A DNA stretch of 64,000 nucleotides, from NCBI GenBank assembly GCA_001899685.1, contig MKWG01000011.1, positions 1 through 64,000 on the forward strand, read 5' to 3'. The translations under genes and the position numbers were made by a program. The notes under the pieces were generated by a model. It did no database searches. It saw only the letters and a list, made by a program, of their open reading frames with translations, and was not told the origin of the DNA. This document shows positions 18,589 through 28,095 of this stretch, piece by piece; within the stretch, counting starts at the first letter, position 1, and every line of letters starts with the position of its first letter. Source of the stretch: Sphingobacteriales bacterium 44-15. GTDB taxonomy: Bacteria > Bacteroidota > Bacteroidia > Chitinophagales > Chitinophagaceae.

Positions 18589-20595
18589 ATGCCTGCACCA
18601 AACAAAACTGACAATAAAACACCTGCACATGCAGAAGGGAAAGAAAGCAATACTGCAAAACGATATGAGGATATACATTTTGTAGACAGCACAAAACCTG
18701 TGTGGAATTATTCTTTATTCCGCGGGGAAGATATCAGCAATTTTCAGCAGGGGACACATTATCATTTATATGACCTGTTTGGCTCCCGGCCGGAAAGCGT
18801 ACTGGACACCGACGGCTATTATTTCGCCGTATGGGCGCCCAACGCAACGTCTGTTACCGTGAAGGGGAATTTTAATGACTGGAACAATGAATCTCATCCT
18901 TTGTATGTAAGGCTTGATCATTCGGGAATATGGGAGGGCTTTATCCCGGGCATAAAAAAAGGGGAAGTATATAAATACCATATCAGGGGATATAAAGGAA
19001 GCAAACAGGACAAAGGGGATCCTTTTGCCTGGTTTTGGGAAAAACGTCCCAACACGGCATCTATTACCTGGGAGCTTGGTAAGGAATGGAGCGATAAGGA
19101 ATGGATGAGCGTCCGTAAGAAGCATAATGCCCTGGATGCGCCCTGGAGCATATATGAAGTGCACCTGGCGAGCTGGATGCGCCCTGATAAGAATGATGAA
19201 GAAAGCTATAATACCTATGACCAGATCACAGACCGGCTTGTTCCTTATGTAAAGGAAATGGGATTTACACATATAGAGTTTATGCCTGTGATGGAGCATC
19301 CTTTCGACGGATCCTGGGGATACCAGGGCACAGGCTATTTTGCGCCTACTTCACGGTTTGGAGATCCGCAGAGCTTCATGCACATGGTGGAAAGATTGCA
19401 CCAGGAAGGCATAGGGGTAATACTGGACTGGGTGCCTTCTCATTTTCCTTACGATGCGCATGGGTTGTTTATGTTTGACGGGACGCATACATATGAGTAT
19501 GCGGATATGCGCAAAGGGTTCCATCCCGACTGGAACAGTTATATTTTCAACTATAAAAGAGGGGAAGTAAAATCGTTTCTTATCAGCAGCGCAAGATACT
19601 GGCTCGACAAATATCATATAGACGGCATACGTGTGGATGCAGTGAGCTCTATGCTGAAGCTGAACTATTCCCGCACCACCGGCCAGTGGGAGCCCAATGA
19701 ATATGGCGGCGACGGAAATATAGAGGCGATCGCTTTTATTAAAGATCTGAATGAAACCATTTACCGTGATTTTCCCGATGTGCAGACCATTGCAGAAGAA
19801 GCAACAGACTGGCCGGGAGTAAGCAGGCCTACGTTTGAAGGCGGGCTTGGCTTTGGCATGAAGTGGATGATGGGGTGGATGCATGACACGCTGGATTATT
19901 TTAAGCTGGATCCTGTTTACAGGAAATACCACCAGGATAAGTTTTCTTTCAGCATGATGTATTTCTATGATGAAAATTTTATGCTCCCGCTGAGTCATGA
20001 TGAAGTGGTGCACGGTAAAAGCCCTATGATCTATAAAATGCCGGGGGACGACTGGCAGAAATTTGCAAATCTCCGGCTGCTGTATACTTATATGTTTACG
20101 CACCCGGGCGGTAAGCTGTTGTTCATGGGTGATGAGTTCGGGCAAACCAGCGAATGGAATTACAAGTCCGAACTGGACTGGCACCTGCTGGAATATGACA
20201 GTCACAACCTGCTGCGGACATGTGTGCGTGATTTGAATAAGCTCCTGCGCAATGAGCCTGCCCTTTATGAGAACCAGTTCAATATATACGGGTTTGAATG
20301 GGTAGACCTGAATCACAGGGATCAATGTATCGTTGTATACCGCCGGAAAGGGAAGAAACCTGAAGATGATGTTCTTGTGATCCTCAACCTTACGCCTGTG
20401 GTTCATAACGACTGGAAAATTTTTGCGGCGGGTAAAGGAAGCTGGAAAGAAATATTCAACAGTGATGAAAGAAAATACTGGGGAACCGGTGATGTGCTGA
20501 ATCCTGACATTACAACAACGCTTGTTGATAAGCAGAGCCGGATGTTTGAGATCAATGTTCACCTGCCTGCGTTGGGCGCGGTAGTGTTGAAGTGA
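18589..20595 (+). CDS. glgB: 1,4-alpha-glucan branching enzyme
   Basis: DWVPSHFPYDAHGL, DGIRVDAVSSML, SHDEVVHGK, FMGDEFGQTSEWN. Confidence 0.96.
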   Translation: MPAPNKTDNKTPAHAEGKESNTAKRYEDIHFVDSTKPVWNYSLFRGEDISNFQQGTHYHLYDLFGSRPESVLDTDGYYFAVWAPNATSVTVKGNFNDWNNESHPLYVRLDHSGIWEGFIPGIKKGEVYKYHIRGYKGSKQDKGDPFAWFWEKRPNTASITWELGKEWSDKEWMSVRKKHNALDAPWSIYEVHLASWMRPDKNDEESYNTYDQITDRLVPYVKEMGFTHIEFMPVMEHPFDGSWGYQGTGYFAPTSRFGDPQSFMHMVERLHQEGIGVILDWVPSHFPYDAHGLFMFDGTHTYEYADMRKGFHPDWNSYIFNYKRGEVKSFLISSARYWLDKYHIDGIRVDAVSSMLKLNYSRTTGQWEPNEYGGDGNIEAIAFIKDLNETIYRDFPDVQTIAEEATDWPGVSRPTFEGGLGFGMKWMMGWMHDTLDYFKLDPVYRKYHQDKFSFSMMYFYDENFMLPLSHDEVVHGKSPMIYKMPGDDWQKFANLRLLYTYMFTHPGGKLLFMGDEFGQTSEWNYKSELDWHLLEYDSHNLLRTCVRDLNKLLRNEPALYENQFNIYGFEWVDLNHRDQCIVVYRRKGKKPEDDVLVILNLTPVVHNDWKIFAAGKGSWKEIFNSDERKYWGTGDVLNPDITTTLVDKQSRMFEINVHLPALGAVVLK

Positions 20596-20746
20596 ATGGT
20601 GAATAGTGAATGGTGAATAAGAGAAACGTCAGATGAGAGAAGTGAGCGCAAGATATGCCTTACGTTACAGCGTTCGCGTCTCACCTTTCACGTTTCACGT
20701 TTCACCTTTCACGTTTCTTCTCTCACCTCACCGTTCACATCTCTGA
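20592..20746 (+). repeat. Heptad-periodic array starting at the glgB stop codon
   Basis: GTGAATG GTGAATA GTGAATG GTGAATA AGAGAAA CGTCAGA ... GTCTCAC CTTTCAC GTTTCAC GTTTCAC CTTTCAC GTTTCTT CTCTCAC. Confidence 0.92.
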
Positions 20747-20826
20747 AATTTCCCTTCTAAAATGAGTATGCCTCTCCATGATCCTTCTTTTAAGAACAAG
20801 CTTCTATCATTTTGCTTATCGTTAAG

Positions 20827-22011
20827 GTATATTTCATGAAATATTTTAAAATATTGTGGCTTGGCTTGTTCCCGGTTACTATTAGTAGCGGTCTGTTTGC
20901 ACAAGAGACAGTGAAAGATGTTGAGCATGTAAAAGTATATTATGAAGCCGGCATGTATGGCGGATGGCCAGCGAATAATGGTATATGGATATGGGGAAAT
21001 GAAATACTGGTGGGCTTTTCAAAAGGCTATTATAAAGACCTTGGTGCCAAACATAATATTGACAGGGACAAGCCTGAGCTGCACATGCTTGCACGGAGCA
21101 TGGACGGAGGCAATACCTGGAAGGTTGAAGATCCCGGCAAAACAGGCGGGCTGGTGCCACATGGTTATTTTATGGCAAAGCCCAGGACAGATGTTCCACA
21201 ACAGCAGGTTGAGCTGCAGACGGAATCCATTAATTTCCAACACCCCGGTTTTGCCTTAACAGCGCGTTCCAACAGTGATGCCGGTGAGTCGCGCTACTGG
21301 TATTCTTATGACAAAGGACATCACTGGCGCGGGCCGTTTGCCTTACCCGGCTTTGGTACCCCGGGCACTGCCGCCAGGACAGATTATATTACAGACGGCA
21401 AAGACAAGTGTATGCTGTTCATCACTGCTGCCAAATCCAATGGAAAAGAGGGAAGGGTGTTGTGCGTAAAAACCTCGGATGGCGGCAGGCACTGGTCATT
21501 ACAGTCATGGATAGGCGAAGAGCCAGTAGGATATGCGATCATGCCTGCTTCCGTGCTGATATCTGATCATGAAATACTCGTCACTGTTCGTCAAAAAGAG
21601 GGTGACAACAGTTTTATCTCCTCCTGGTCGTCAGTCGACAATGGCAATAGCTGGAAGCAACTGAAAAATGCTGCAGACGATACAGGCATAGGAAATCCGC
21701 CTGCCATGGTCAGGATGAAGGATGGGCGGATCTGCCTGGTATACGGCTACCGGGCTGATGCGGAAAGCATACAACACAAAAGTAAGACCAGCGATATAAG
21801 AGCACGTATCAGCAGCGACAATGGTAAGACCTGGAGTAAAGAATATATTCTGCGCAACGATGGATCCGGGCAGGATATTGGTTATCCGCGGGTAGTACAA
21901 CGCCCCGATGGCAAAATCGTAGCAGTATATTATTTCATGGATGACCAGACTGGTCGTGAGAGGTATATCGGTGCTACTATTTGGAGTCCTCCTCCTTCAG
22001 GCAAAGAATAA
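20827..22011 (+). CDS. Exo-alpha-sialidase/BNR-repeat protein (secreted)
   Basis: BNR/Asp-box pattern SMDGGNTWKVED, TSDGGRHWSLQ, SSDNGKTWSKE; inner ATG at about 20836 also possible. Confidence 0.85.
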   Translation, partial: VYFMKYFKILWLGLFPVTISSGLFAQETVKDVEHVKVYYEAGMYGGWPANNGIWIWGNEILVGFSKGYYKDLGAKHNIDRDKPELHMLARSMDGGNTWKVEDPGKTGGLVPHGYFMAKPRTDVPQQQVELQTESINFQHPGFALTARSNSDAGESRYWYSYDKGHHWRGPFALPGFGTPGTAARTDYITDGKDKCMLFITAAKSNGKEGRVLCVKTSDGGRHWSLQSWIGEEPVGYAIMPASVLISDHEILVTVRQKEGDNSFISSWSSVDNGNSWKQLKNAADDTGIGNPPAMVRMKDGRICLVYGYRADAESIQHKSKTSDIRARISSDNGKTWSKEYILRNDGSGQDIGYPRVVQRPDGKIVAVYYFMDDQTGRERYIGATIWSPPPSGKE

Positions 22012-22089
22012 GCGGCAATTCCTAAAATTCCTTTTTTGTAGCGCATTCCCGTATAAATGCGGTTGCTTACTTTTACGTAAACTTCCGGT

Positions 22090-23331
22090 ATGACTGCGCC
22101 TCTTCCTATTTCTTTTGATAACACCGAAAATGCATTTGAATATAAAGATGATAAGGAGTTACGAAAAGCCAGGCTCCTTTTTTCATCTATGGGATATGCA
22201 TTGCTGGTGCGGCTGGGCACAACACTTACTCCCTGGGCCATTAAATCCGGTTTCCCGGTCAAAGGTATTATCCGTAATACTATATTCGAGCAGTTTGTCG
22301 GCGGTGAAACACTTGAGGAAACGGCTCCTGTTGCAAAGAGACTTGGCGCATACAATGTAAAGGTAATTCTCGATTATGGAGTAGAAGGCGGAGCAGAGGA
22401 TGAGGTTGCTTTTGACCAGGCTATGGAAGAATTTATCAGGGTGATTGATTATGCATCCACGCAACCTAATATCCCCTTTATAAGTATCAAGGTAACCGGT
22501 TTTGCCAGGCTGCAACTGCTGGAAAAGCTTGATTCATCAGTGGCTGACAACAAGGGCTCATTGATGAAACGGTATGCCCATGCGGTGGAAGCCCTTAGTG
22601 AAGCAGAGAAAAAAGAGTGGGAGAGGGTGCAGCAGCGCATGGAAAAGATCTGCGCTGATGCCGCAGAAAAAAATGTGGGTGTGCTGGTAGACGCCGAAGA
22701 GACCTGGATACAGGATCCCATTGATGTGCTTACTATACTGATGATGGAGAAGTTTAATAAGACGAGGCCGGTGGTATATAATACAGTCCAGTTGTACCGG
22801 GCAGACCGTTTGCGCTTCCTGAAAGATTCTCTCGAAGCGGCGGTATTGAGGAATTTTATCCTCGGTGCAAAGCTGGTGCGGGGCGCCTATATGGAAAAGG
22901 AAAGAAAACGGGCGGAAGAGATGATGTATCCATCCCCGATACAGGCTGACAAAGAAAGTACCGACAAAGACTATAATGATGGTATCACATTTTGCATTGA
23001 TCATATCGACAGGATTGCGCTGATCGTTGCATCGCACAATGAATACAGCAACCTGCTGGCTACACAATTATTGCAGCAAAAAGGTCTGCCGCCTGATCAT
23101 CCTCATATTCATTTTTCGCAGCTTTACGGCATGAGCGATAATATTACCTTTAATCTCGCCAAAGCAGGTTGTGCTGTGAGTAAATATCTCCCCTTCGGCC
23201 CCATTAAAGACGTCATTCCTTATCTTATGCGCCGCGCGCAGGAAAACAGTTCTGTTGCGGGGCAAACGGGCAGGGAACTTGCGTTGATCAATAAAGAGCT
23301 GGAGCGGAGGAAGAGGGGAAAGAGTATGTGA
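22090..23331 (+). CDS. Proline dehydrogenase (single-domain)
   Basis: KLVRGAYMEKERKRA, LIVASHNEYSN, LYGMSDNITFNLAKAGC, KYLPFGPIKDVIPYLMRRAQENSS. Confidence 0.95.
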   Translation: MTAPLPISFDNTENAFEYKDDKELRKARLLFSSMGYALLVRLGTTLTPWAIKSGFPVKGIIRNTIFEQFVGGETLEETAPVAKRLGAYNVKVILDYGVEGGAEDEVAFDQAMEEFIRVIDYASTQPNIPFISIKVTGFARLQLLEKLDSSVADNKGSLMKRYAHAVEALSEAEKKEWERVQQRMEKICADAAEKNVGVLVDAEETWIQDPIDVLTILMMEKFNKTRPVVYNTVQLYRADRLRFLKDSLEAAVLRNFILGAKLVRGAYMEKERKRAEEMMYPSPIQADKESTDKDYNDGITFCIDHIDRIALIVASHNEYSNLLATQLLQQKGLPPDHPHIHFSQLYGMSDNITFNLAKAGCAVSKYLPFGPIKDVIPYLMRRAQENSSVAGQTGRELALINKELERRKRGKSM

Positions 23332-23418
23332 TAAGTGGTAAGAGATAAGTGGTAAAGGATAAGTGCCTCGCTGCTTTTGACGTCTCACGTTTCACTATTG
23401 ACCATTCACCATTCACCA
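23327..23418 (+). repeat. Heptad-periodic array starting at the proline dehydrogenase stop codon
   Basis: GTGATAA GTGGTAA GAGATAA GTGGTAA AGGATAA GTG ... TGACGTC TCACGTT TCACTAT TGACCAT TCACCAT TCACCAG. Confidence 0.9.
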
Positions 23419-23531
23419 GATACTTTTAGACCTGCTTAACAGATATCACAGCTTTTGGCACAGTTTTTTTTAATAATATCAGATAACGGGCAGTAATTAT
23501 ACCCCGGCTTAATAATTTAAACAATTTTATT

Positions 23532-24170
23532 ATGAAAAAATTATTATTAAAAGCAGTGGCTATTGTGATCGGACTAACAGTTTTTGCAAGTTATTCCTAC
23601 AGCCAGGTACAGATTGGCTTGCATGGCTCACGTCTGGAGGGTACAGGCAGTTCCCAGTGGGGGTTTGGCGGGAATATAAAATTTCTGGTCGCTGATAAAT
23701 TTGCTATAGGCGTTGCCGCGCGGGGATATCCTAAAAATATGGAATCCGAGACCTTCAATTCTGGCGGTAACACTTATAAGATGCTTCATGGAAATTCAAT
23801 TGTACCTGTGACAGCCTCACTGGATTATTATTTTGGAAAAGCCCCGGTGCGCCCATATCTGGGATTGGATGCCGGTGCTTATTTCAGGCAGCATATTATA
23901 TCCATTACCCAAAATAACGGGAGCAGCTCTTATTATAACACATCCGACAAGAAAACATTTTTTGGTGCAGCTCCCCGTGCAGGATTAAACATAGAATTGG
24001 GACCTGTCGGAATTTTCGGCCAGGCTGGCTATAACTTTTTATTTGGTTCCGGCAGTAAAGATGATATCACTGTGCCGGGCATTACTACGGGTATTGATAC
24101 AAAGCCTACAGATAAATTCTGGACTTTTGATGTTGGGCTCTTCTTTAAAATCGGTGGGAAATCTATGTAA
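23532..24170 (+). CDS. Outer-membrane beta-barrel protein
   Basis: Signal peptide, beta-barrel repeats, C-terminal FDVGLFFKIGGKSM. Confidence 0.8.
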   Translation: MKKLLLKAVAIVIGLTVFASYSYSQVQIGLHGSRLEGTGSSQWGFGGNIKFLVADKFAIGVAARGYPKNMESETFNSGGNTYKMLHGNSIVPVTASLDYYFGKAPVRPYLGLDAGAYFRQHIISITQNNGSSSYYNTSDKKTFFGAAPRAGLNIELGPVGIFGQAGYNFLFGSGSKDDITVPGITTGIDTKPTDKFWTFDVGLFFKIGGKSM

Positions 24171-24530
24171 ATAGTGGCTGCTGAATAACTGGAGACGCCT
24201 CATAGATTTTGGAAAAAGGAGTATATCGCCACTAATGCACGAATATTTAGTGTGAATTCATAAAAAATCTTAAGAGATTTATCTGTTTTGAAGTGTAAGA
24301 TTTGATCTGGCGGTATCATTGCTGCAAGACTTTTGTGAGAATTATTTAAACACTGCTGCAGTTATCAGGCACAGAATACATAACACGGATTTGATACACG
24401 AATACGCCGCAGGCGCATTCATGTATTCGTGGCATAGAAAAAATAGACGTGGCCGTTAAACAGCAAGCCCTAAATATTCTTTACTCATCATATATCCCAG
24501 CTCCTGTGCAATATGCCGGGAGCTTTTTTG

Positions 24531-24607
24531 GTGAATAGTGAATGATGTAGAATGAAGCGTGAGAAGAGGGACAAGAGACGAGTAACAACCTGATGCTTCA
24601 AACCTGA
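24531..24607 (+). repeat. Heptad-periodic array
   Basis: GTGAATA GTGAATG ATGTAGA ATGAAGC GTGAGAA GAGGGAC AAGAGAC GAGTAAC AACCTGA TGCTTCA AACCTGA. Confidence 0.7.
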
Positions 24608-24627
24608 TCGCTGCCTATCTTTGATCC

Positions 24628-25341
24628 ATGCCAAATCCTTATTTCAGGTTCAAGCAATTTACCATATACCACGACCGGTGCGCTATGAAAGTGTGTACAG
24701 ATTCCTGCATATTCGGCGCATGGTTTGCCGGCAGGATAGCCGGTAAGCAAAGCATCCTTGATATAGGCGCCGGATCGGGGCTGCTGACGCTGATGCTGGC
24801 GCAGCAAAATGAAGCGCTGTTCCATGCTATTGAAATTGACCCTTCCGCATTCGGGCAGCTTAAGCAAAATGTTTCAGCCAGCCCGAGGAAAGACAGTATA
24901 ACTGTTGTTGAAGGGGATGCGACTGTCTATCCTTTCCCGCAACAGTATGATTTTATTATAACCAACCCCCCGTTTTATGACGGCGATCTGAAATCGGATA
25001 ATAAACCAATAAATCTTGCCCGCCATGATGCCGGGCTTACATTTGAGCGGTTAATAAACATCATAGATCATAATCTTGCTCCCGGCGGTTCATTTGGAAT
25101 CTTGCTTCCTTTTCACAGGACCGCTGCGTTTGAGCAAATAGCAGTAAGCGCCGGCTTTTCTCTTATAGAAAAAATGTTGCTAAGGCAAACCCCTGCACAC
25201 TCCTTTTTCAGGAGCATCCTTCATTTTTCAAAAAGCGGGACTTTATCTCCACAGGCATACGAACTGACGATAAGAAACAAAGACGGGAAATATACTGAGG
25301 ATTTTGAATTATTAATGAAAGCGTATTACCTGGCGCTGTAG
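24628..25341 (+). CDS. tRNA1(Val) (adenine(37)-N6)-methyltransferase-like
   Basis: FRFKQFTIYHDRCAMKVCTDSCIFGAW, LDIGAGSGLLTLMLAQ, DFIITNPPFY. Confidence 0.9.
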   Translation: MPNPYFRFKQFTIYHDRCAMKVCTDSCIFGAWFAGRIAGKQSILDIGAGSGLLTLMLAQQNEALFHAIEIDPSAFGQLKQNVSASPRKDSITVVEGDATVYPFPQQYDFIITNPPFYDGDLKSDNKPINLARHDAGLTFERLINIIDHNLAPGGSFGILLPFHRTAAFEQIAVSAGFSLIEKMLLRQTPAHSFFRSILHFSKSGTLSPQAYELTIRNKDGKYTEDFELLMKAYYLAL

Positions 25342-25347
25342 GGCTGG

Positions 25348-26547
25348 TTACTGTGCTGCATACGTCTTCAGGTATTCGTAGCGGTTAGTCAGCTTTCCCT
25401 GCCTTACGATGGTTGCATTTTCAATTACAGGCGATCCTCCCTGCAGCAGGTCTTCGAGAATATGCTTGATAAGCTGCTCTCCAAAATAGCGGGATGCGTC
25501 TCTTGGCAATTCATTCGGGAGGTTGCCTACCGACATCAGGTCAATAGAACCGGGAAGATAGGGCGCTGTTTTTTCAAAAGTATTCCTGTCAACACCATAT
25601 ACAGGGTCTTCAATGGTTTGATCGCCTAAGTTTATCGGAACTGATCCCCCGGTATCATCGGTAATATCAGCAATGGTCTGGATGATAAAGGTATCTGCCG
25701 ATATATCCTGCTTTTGAAACAGGCGGGGAATATTTTTATCCCAGTAGATACCATTCAGTAAGATATCCGTTTGGGCAGCGAATGGGAGAAAAACACAATC
25801 ATATTGCTCCGGGTACTTATGAAAATCTTCCCTGCTGTATTTACCGGTTATACTGTGACGGTACAGGTCCGGACCTTTGAGCTGGGTATATACCGGGTAG
25901 GCGAATCGCCTTTTCATATAATCATCCGGTTCTACCTCATGTACACCCATGAGGTTCATGATTTCCAGCGCTCCATGTGCCACTCTGCCTGAGCCGGTAA
26001 CAGCTATTTTCAGATTAGGCAGTCTTAACCCGAAATAGGTATGTATCAGCTCACGGAAATTCCTTTGCCTGTATACCCTTTCCAGTCGGTATAAACCTGT
26101 GCGGTTGCCATAAGCCATCACACCATTGTGGGCGCCCACAATACCCGCAAAAAAACCAAAGCCGATAATACGTTGCCCGTCTTCGTGCTCCATGCATTCG
26201 TAGTCAATGAGCGTTATTTTCCTGGCAATTACTTCCTGCAATAACCGGCGGTTACGGGGCTGTTCCTTGCGGGTATGCGAAAAGAACAGGTAGGTCTTTC
26301 CCTCTATCAGCATATCTACCGGCACCTCCTTTATGCCCAGCAGGATATCGCATGCGCTCATATCTTCCTGTACTTTCACTCCTGCCATAGTATATTCCTT
26401 GTCGCTGAAGCAGCGGGCTGGGGAAGATTGCACAATGATCCTGATATTGCTGTCTTCCCTGTGGATCCATTTGCATTGAGCCGGCGTAAGCGCCACCCGG
26501 TTGTCGGCAGGCGTTTTACCTTCACGTATCAATCCGATAGTTGTCAT
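25348..26547 (-). CDS. Alanine dehydrogenase/saccharopine dehydrogenase-like NAD(P)-binding protein
   Basis: IGLIREGKTPADNRVALTPAQC, VTGSGRVAHGALEIMNLMGV. Confidence 0.85.
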   Translation of the reverse strand: MTTIGLIREGKTPADNRVALTPAQCKWIHREDSNIRIIVQSSPARCFSDKEYTMAGVKVQEDMSACDILLGIKEVPVDMLIEGKTYLFFSHTRKEQPRNRRLLQEVIARKITLIDYECMEHEDGQRIIGFGFFAGIVGAHNGVMAYGNRTGLYRLERVYRQRNFRELIHTYFGLRLPNLKIAVTGSGRVAHGALEIMNLMGVHEVEPDDYMKRRFAYPVYTQLKGPDLYRHSITGKYSREDFHKYPEQYDCVFLPFAAQTDILLNGIYWDKNIPRLFQKQDISADTFIIQTIADITDDTGGSVPINLGDQTIEDPVYGVDRNTFEKTAPYLPGSIDLMSVGNLPNELPRDASRYFGEQLIKHILEDLLQGGSPVIENATIVRQGKLTNRYEYLKTYAAQ

Positions 26548-26563
26548 ATAGTGTTGCTTCAGG

Positions 26564-26684
26564 GGTGAATGGGCAATGGTGAATAGAGAATGGTGAAAGG
26601 TGAGACGTCAGAAGTGAGATGTGAGATGTCTCGCTTCTGACGTCTCACCTTTGACTTTTCACGTTTCTCTTCTCGTTTCACATG
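26564..26684 (+). repeat. Heptad-periodic intergenic array with 22-bp hairpin
   Basis: GGTGAAT GGGCAAT GGTGAAT AGAGAAT GGTGAAA GGTGAGA CGTCAGA AGTGAGA TGTGAGA TG TCTCGCT TCTGACG TCTCACC TTTGACT TTTCACG TTTCTCT TCTCGTT TCACATG. Confidence 0.9.
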
Positions 26685-26767
26685 CCCTTAGTAAGTTAGG
26701 AGAAATACCGGAAAAAAATATTGGGATTCGTTTCATTATATGTAATATTGCAACCCGATTTTAATGC

Positions 26768-26849
26768 CCAGATGGCGGAACTGGTAGACGCGTCAGACTC
26801 AAAATCTGGTTATCGCAAGGTAGTGGGGGTTCGATTCCCCCTCTGGGCA
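26768..26849 (+). tRNA. tRNA-Leu (anticodon CAA); likely integration target of the island
   Basis: Acceptor GCCCAGA/TCTGGGC, anticodon stem TCAGA/TCTGG with loop CTCAAAA, GTTCGATTC T-loop, discriminator A. Confidence 0.95.
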
Positions 26850-26873
26850 CGATGATTTTCAGTAAGTTATAAA

Positions 26874-26903
26874 GGTCGCAGATGATGCGGCCTTTTTATT
26901 TTT
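26874..26903 (+). terminator. Rho-independent terminator after tRNA-Leu
   Basis: GGTCGCA-GATGA-TGCGGCC followed by TTTTTATTTTT. Confidence 0.75.
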
Positions 26904-27030
26904 CAAAATTTGCCAGCAAATTTGCCAGTAAACATGAAGGCAGGAAGTAAAGAACTATTAACGCTATAAAATTACATTTTTATCCGGTAGTAAAAATGTT
27001 TTTATGGGAGCGCATTCCACTGGGACTAAA

Positions 27031-27717
27031 TTATTGTAGACTGATGTAAACTTTAATATAGTAATAGCAAACAAATAACAGGGCAATACCACTGGCTATT
27101 TGTATGCTTCTTCTTAACCATGTAAGTTGAGCGAATTTTGTAACTGCGCCCGCAAAAATACTTACAACAAGAAAGGGCAACCCTCTCCCTATTCCAAAAA
27201 AGAGGGCAAGCAAAAAACCGTAGAATGGGTTAGCCTTCGCGGCAGCTATTGAAAGTAATAATAACAAAGGTGCGGCAGATGTGCCCAGGCTAAAGATCAT
27301 GCCATAAGTAAAAGAACCACCAATACCTGGCCTGCGCAGCGTAGTTAATTTGGTTATCTGCAACTTGGGGCCGCAAAAGGCAGTCACAGCCGCTATGGCA
27401 GATACTAAAGCCATTGACAAAGCCCAATATTGACCGAATGTTTCTGTAAGGAAAATGCCCAGGCGTCCGGCCAGTGTGCCTAAAACACTAAGACATAGCA
27501 CAATGCCACTGAAGAAGGCCAGCGCAACTATAAGTCCCCTGTTTGATTTCGCTTCTGTGTTACTGCTTACCAACCCGGCTATTCCAAGTCCTACAGGCAA
27601 TGTACACGGACAAACACCAGTGGTTATCATTCCGGCAACGGATGCAACCATCAGGCTCCAGAACGAACCCTGTGTTAATGATTGACCGAATTGCGCTATA
27701 AAATGTTCTAAATTCAT
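27031..27717 (-). CDS. CcdA/DsbD-like (cytochrome c biogenesis family) membrane protein
   Basis: Six-TM pattern with TTGVCPCTLPVGLGIAG and FSLGTSAAPLLLLL. Confidence 0.7.
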   Translation of the reverse strand: MNLEHFIAQFGQSLTQGSFWSLMVASVAGMITTGVCPCTLPVGLGIAGLVSSNTEAKSNRGLIVALAFFSGIVLCLSVLGTLAGRLGIFLTETFGQYWALSMALVSAIAAVTAFCGPKLQITKLTTLRRPGIGGSFTYGMIFSLGTSAAPLLLLLSIAAAKANPFYGFLLALFFGIGRGLPFLVVSIFAGAVTKFAQLTWLRRSIQIASGIALLFVCYYYIKVYISLQ

Positions 27718-28076
27718 TGCTTAACTTCTTGTGGCTTACCGGCTGTATATCCTTTATCGTATATAGCCTTTTGTACTTGTTCAACCTTTACTTTTTGAGG
27801 GTCAAAAAGAAATATTGCATACTTCTTTTCAAGACTTACTTCCACATCCGAAACTCCATTAATTGACTTAAGGGTTCTTTTCACATTTGACTGACAGGCG
27901 CTACAAGTCATTCCATCAACAGGAATCTTTACCTTTTTCATCACTACCTGCTTCGCCTGTTCTTTTTGAGATTTTTGTTCAGGTTGCTTTGTTTGATGTG
28001 CGCAGGAAGAGATGCTGAATGCCATAATTAGCACTAATAATGTTGCCCCGGTTTTAACTGCAAGATGCTTTGCCAT
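27714..28076 (-). CDS. HMA-domain lipoprotein (MerP-like)
   Basis: Lipobox FSISSC; HMA motif VDGMTCSACQSNVKRTL. Confidence 0.88.
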   Translation of the reverse strand: MAKHLAVKTGATLLVLIMAFSISSCAHQTKQPEQKSQKEQAKQVVMKKVKIPVDGMTCSACQSNVKRTLKSINGVSDVEVSLEKKYAIFLFDPQKVKVEQVQKAIYDKGYTAGKPQEVKQ

Positions 28077-28095
28077 AACTTTTAAGTATTAGTGT

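Noticed and set aside
18766-19299. 177-aa antisense ORF in glgB
   Set aside because: Antisense shadow of glgB.
19351-20562. 403-aa ORF antisense to glgB
   Set aside because: Mirror frame of a confidently coding gene; no recognisable domain.
20592-20746. CRISPR array as explanation for the heptad repeats
   Set aside because: No constant repeat of 25-40 nt with unique spacers and no cas genes; unit is 7 nt.
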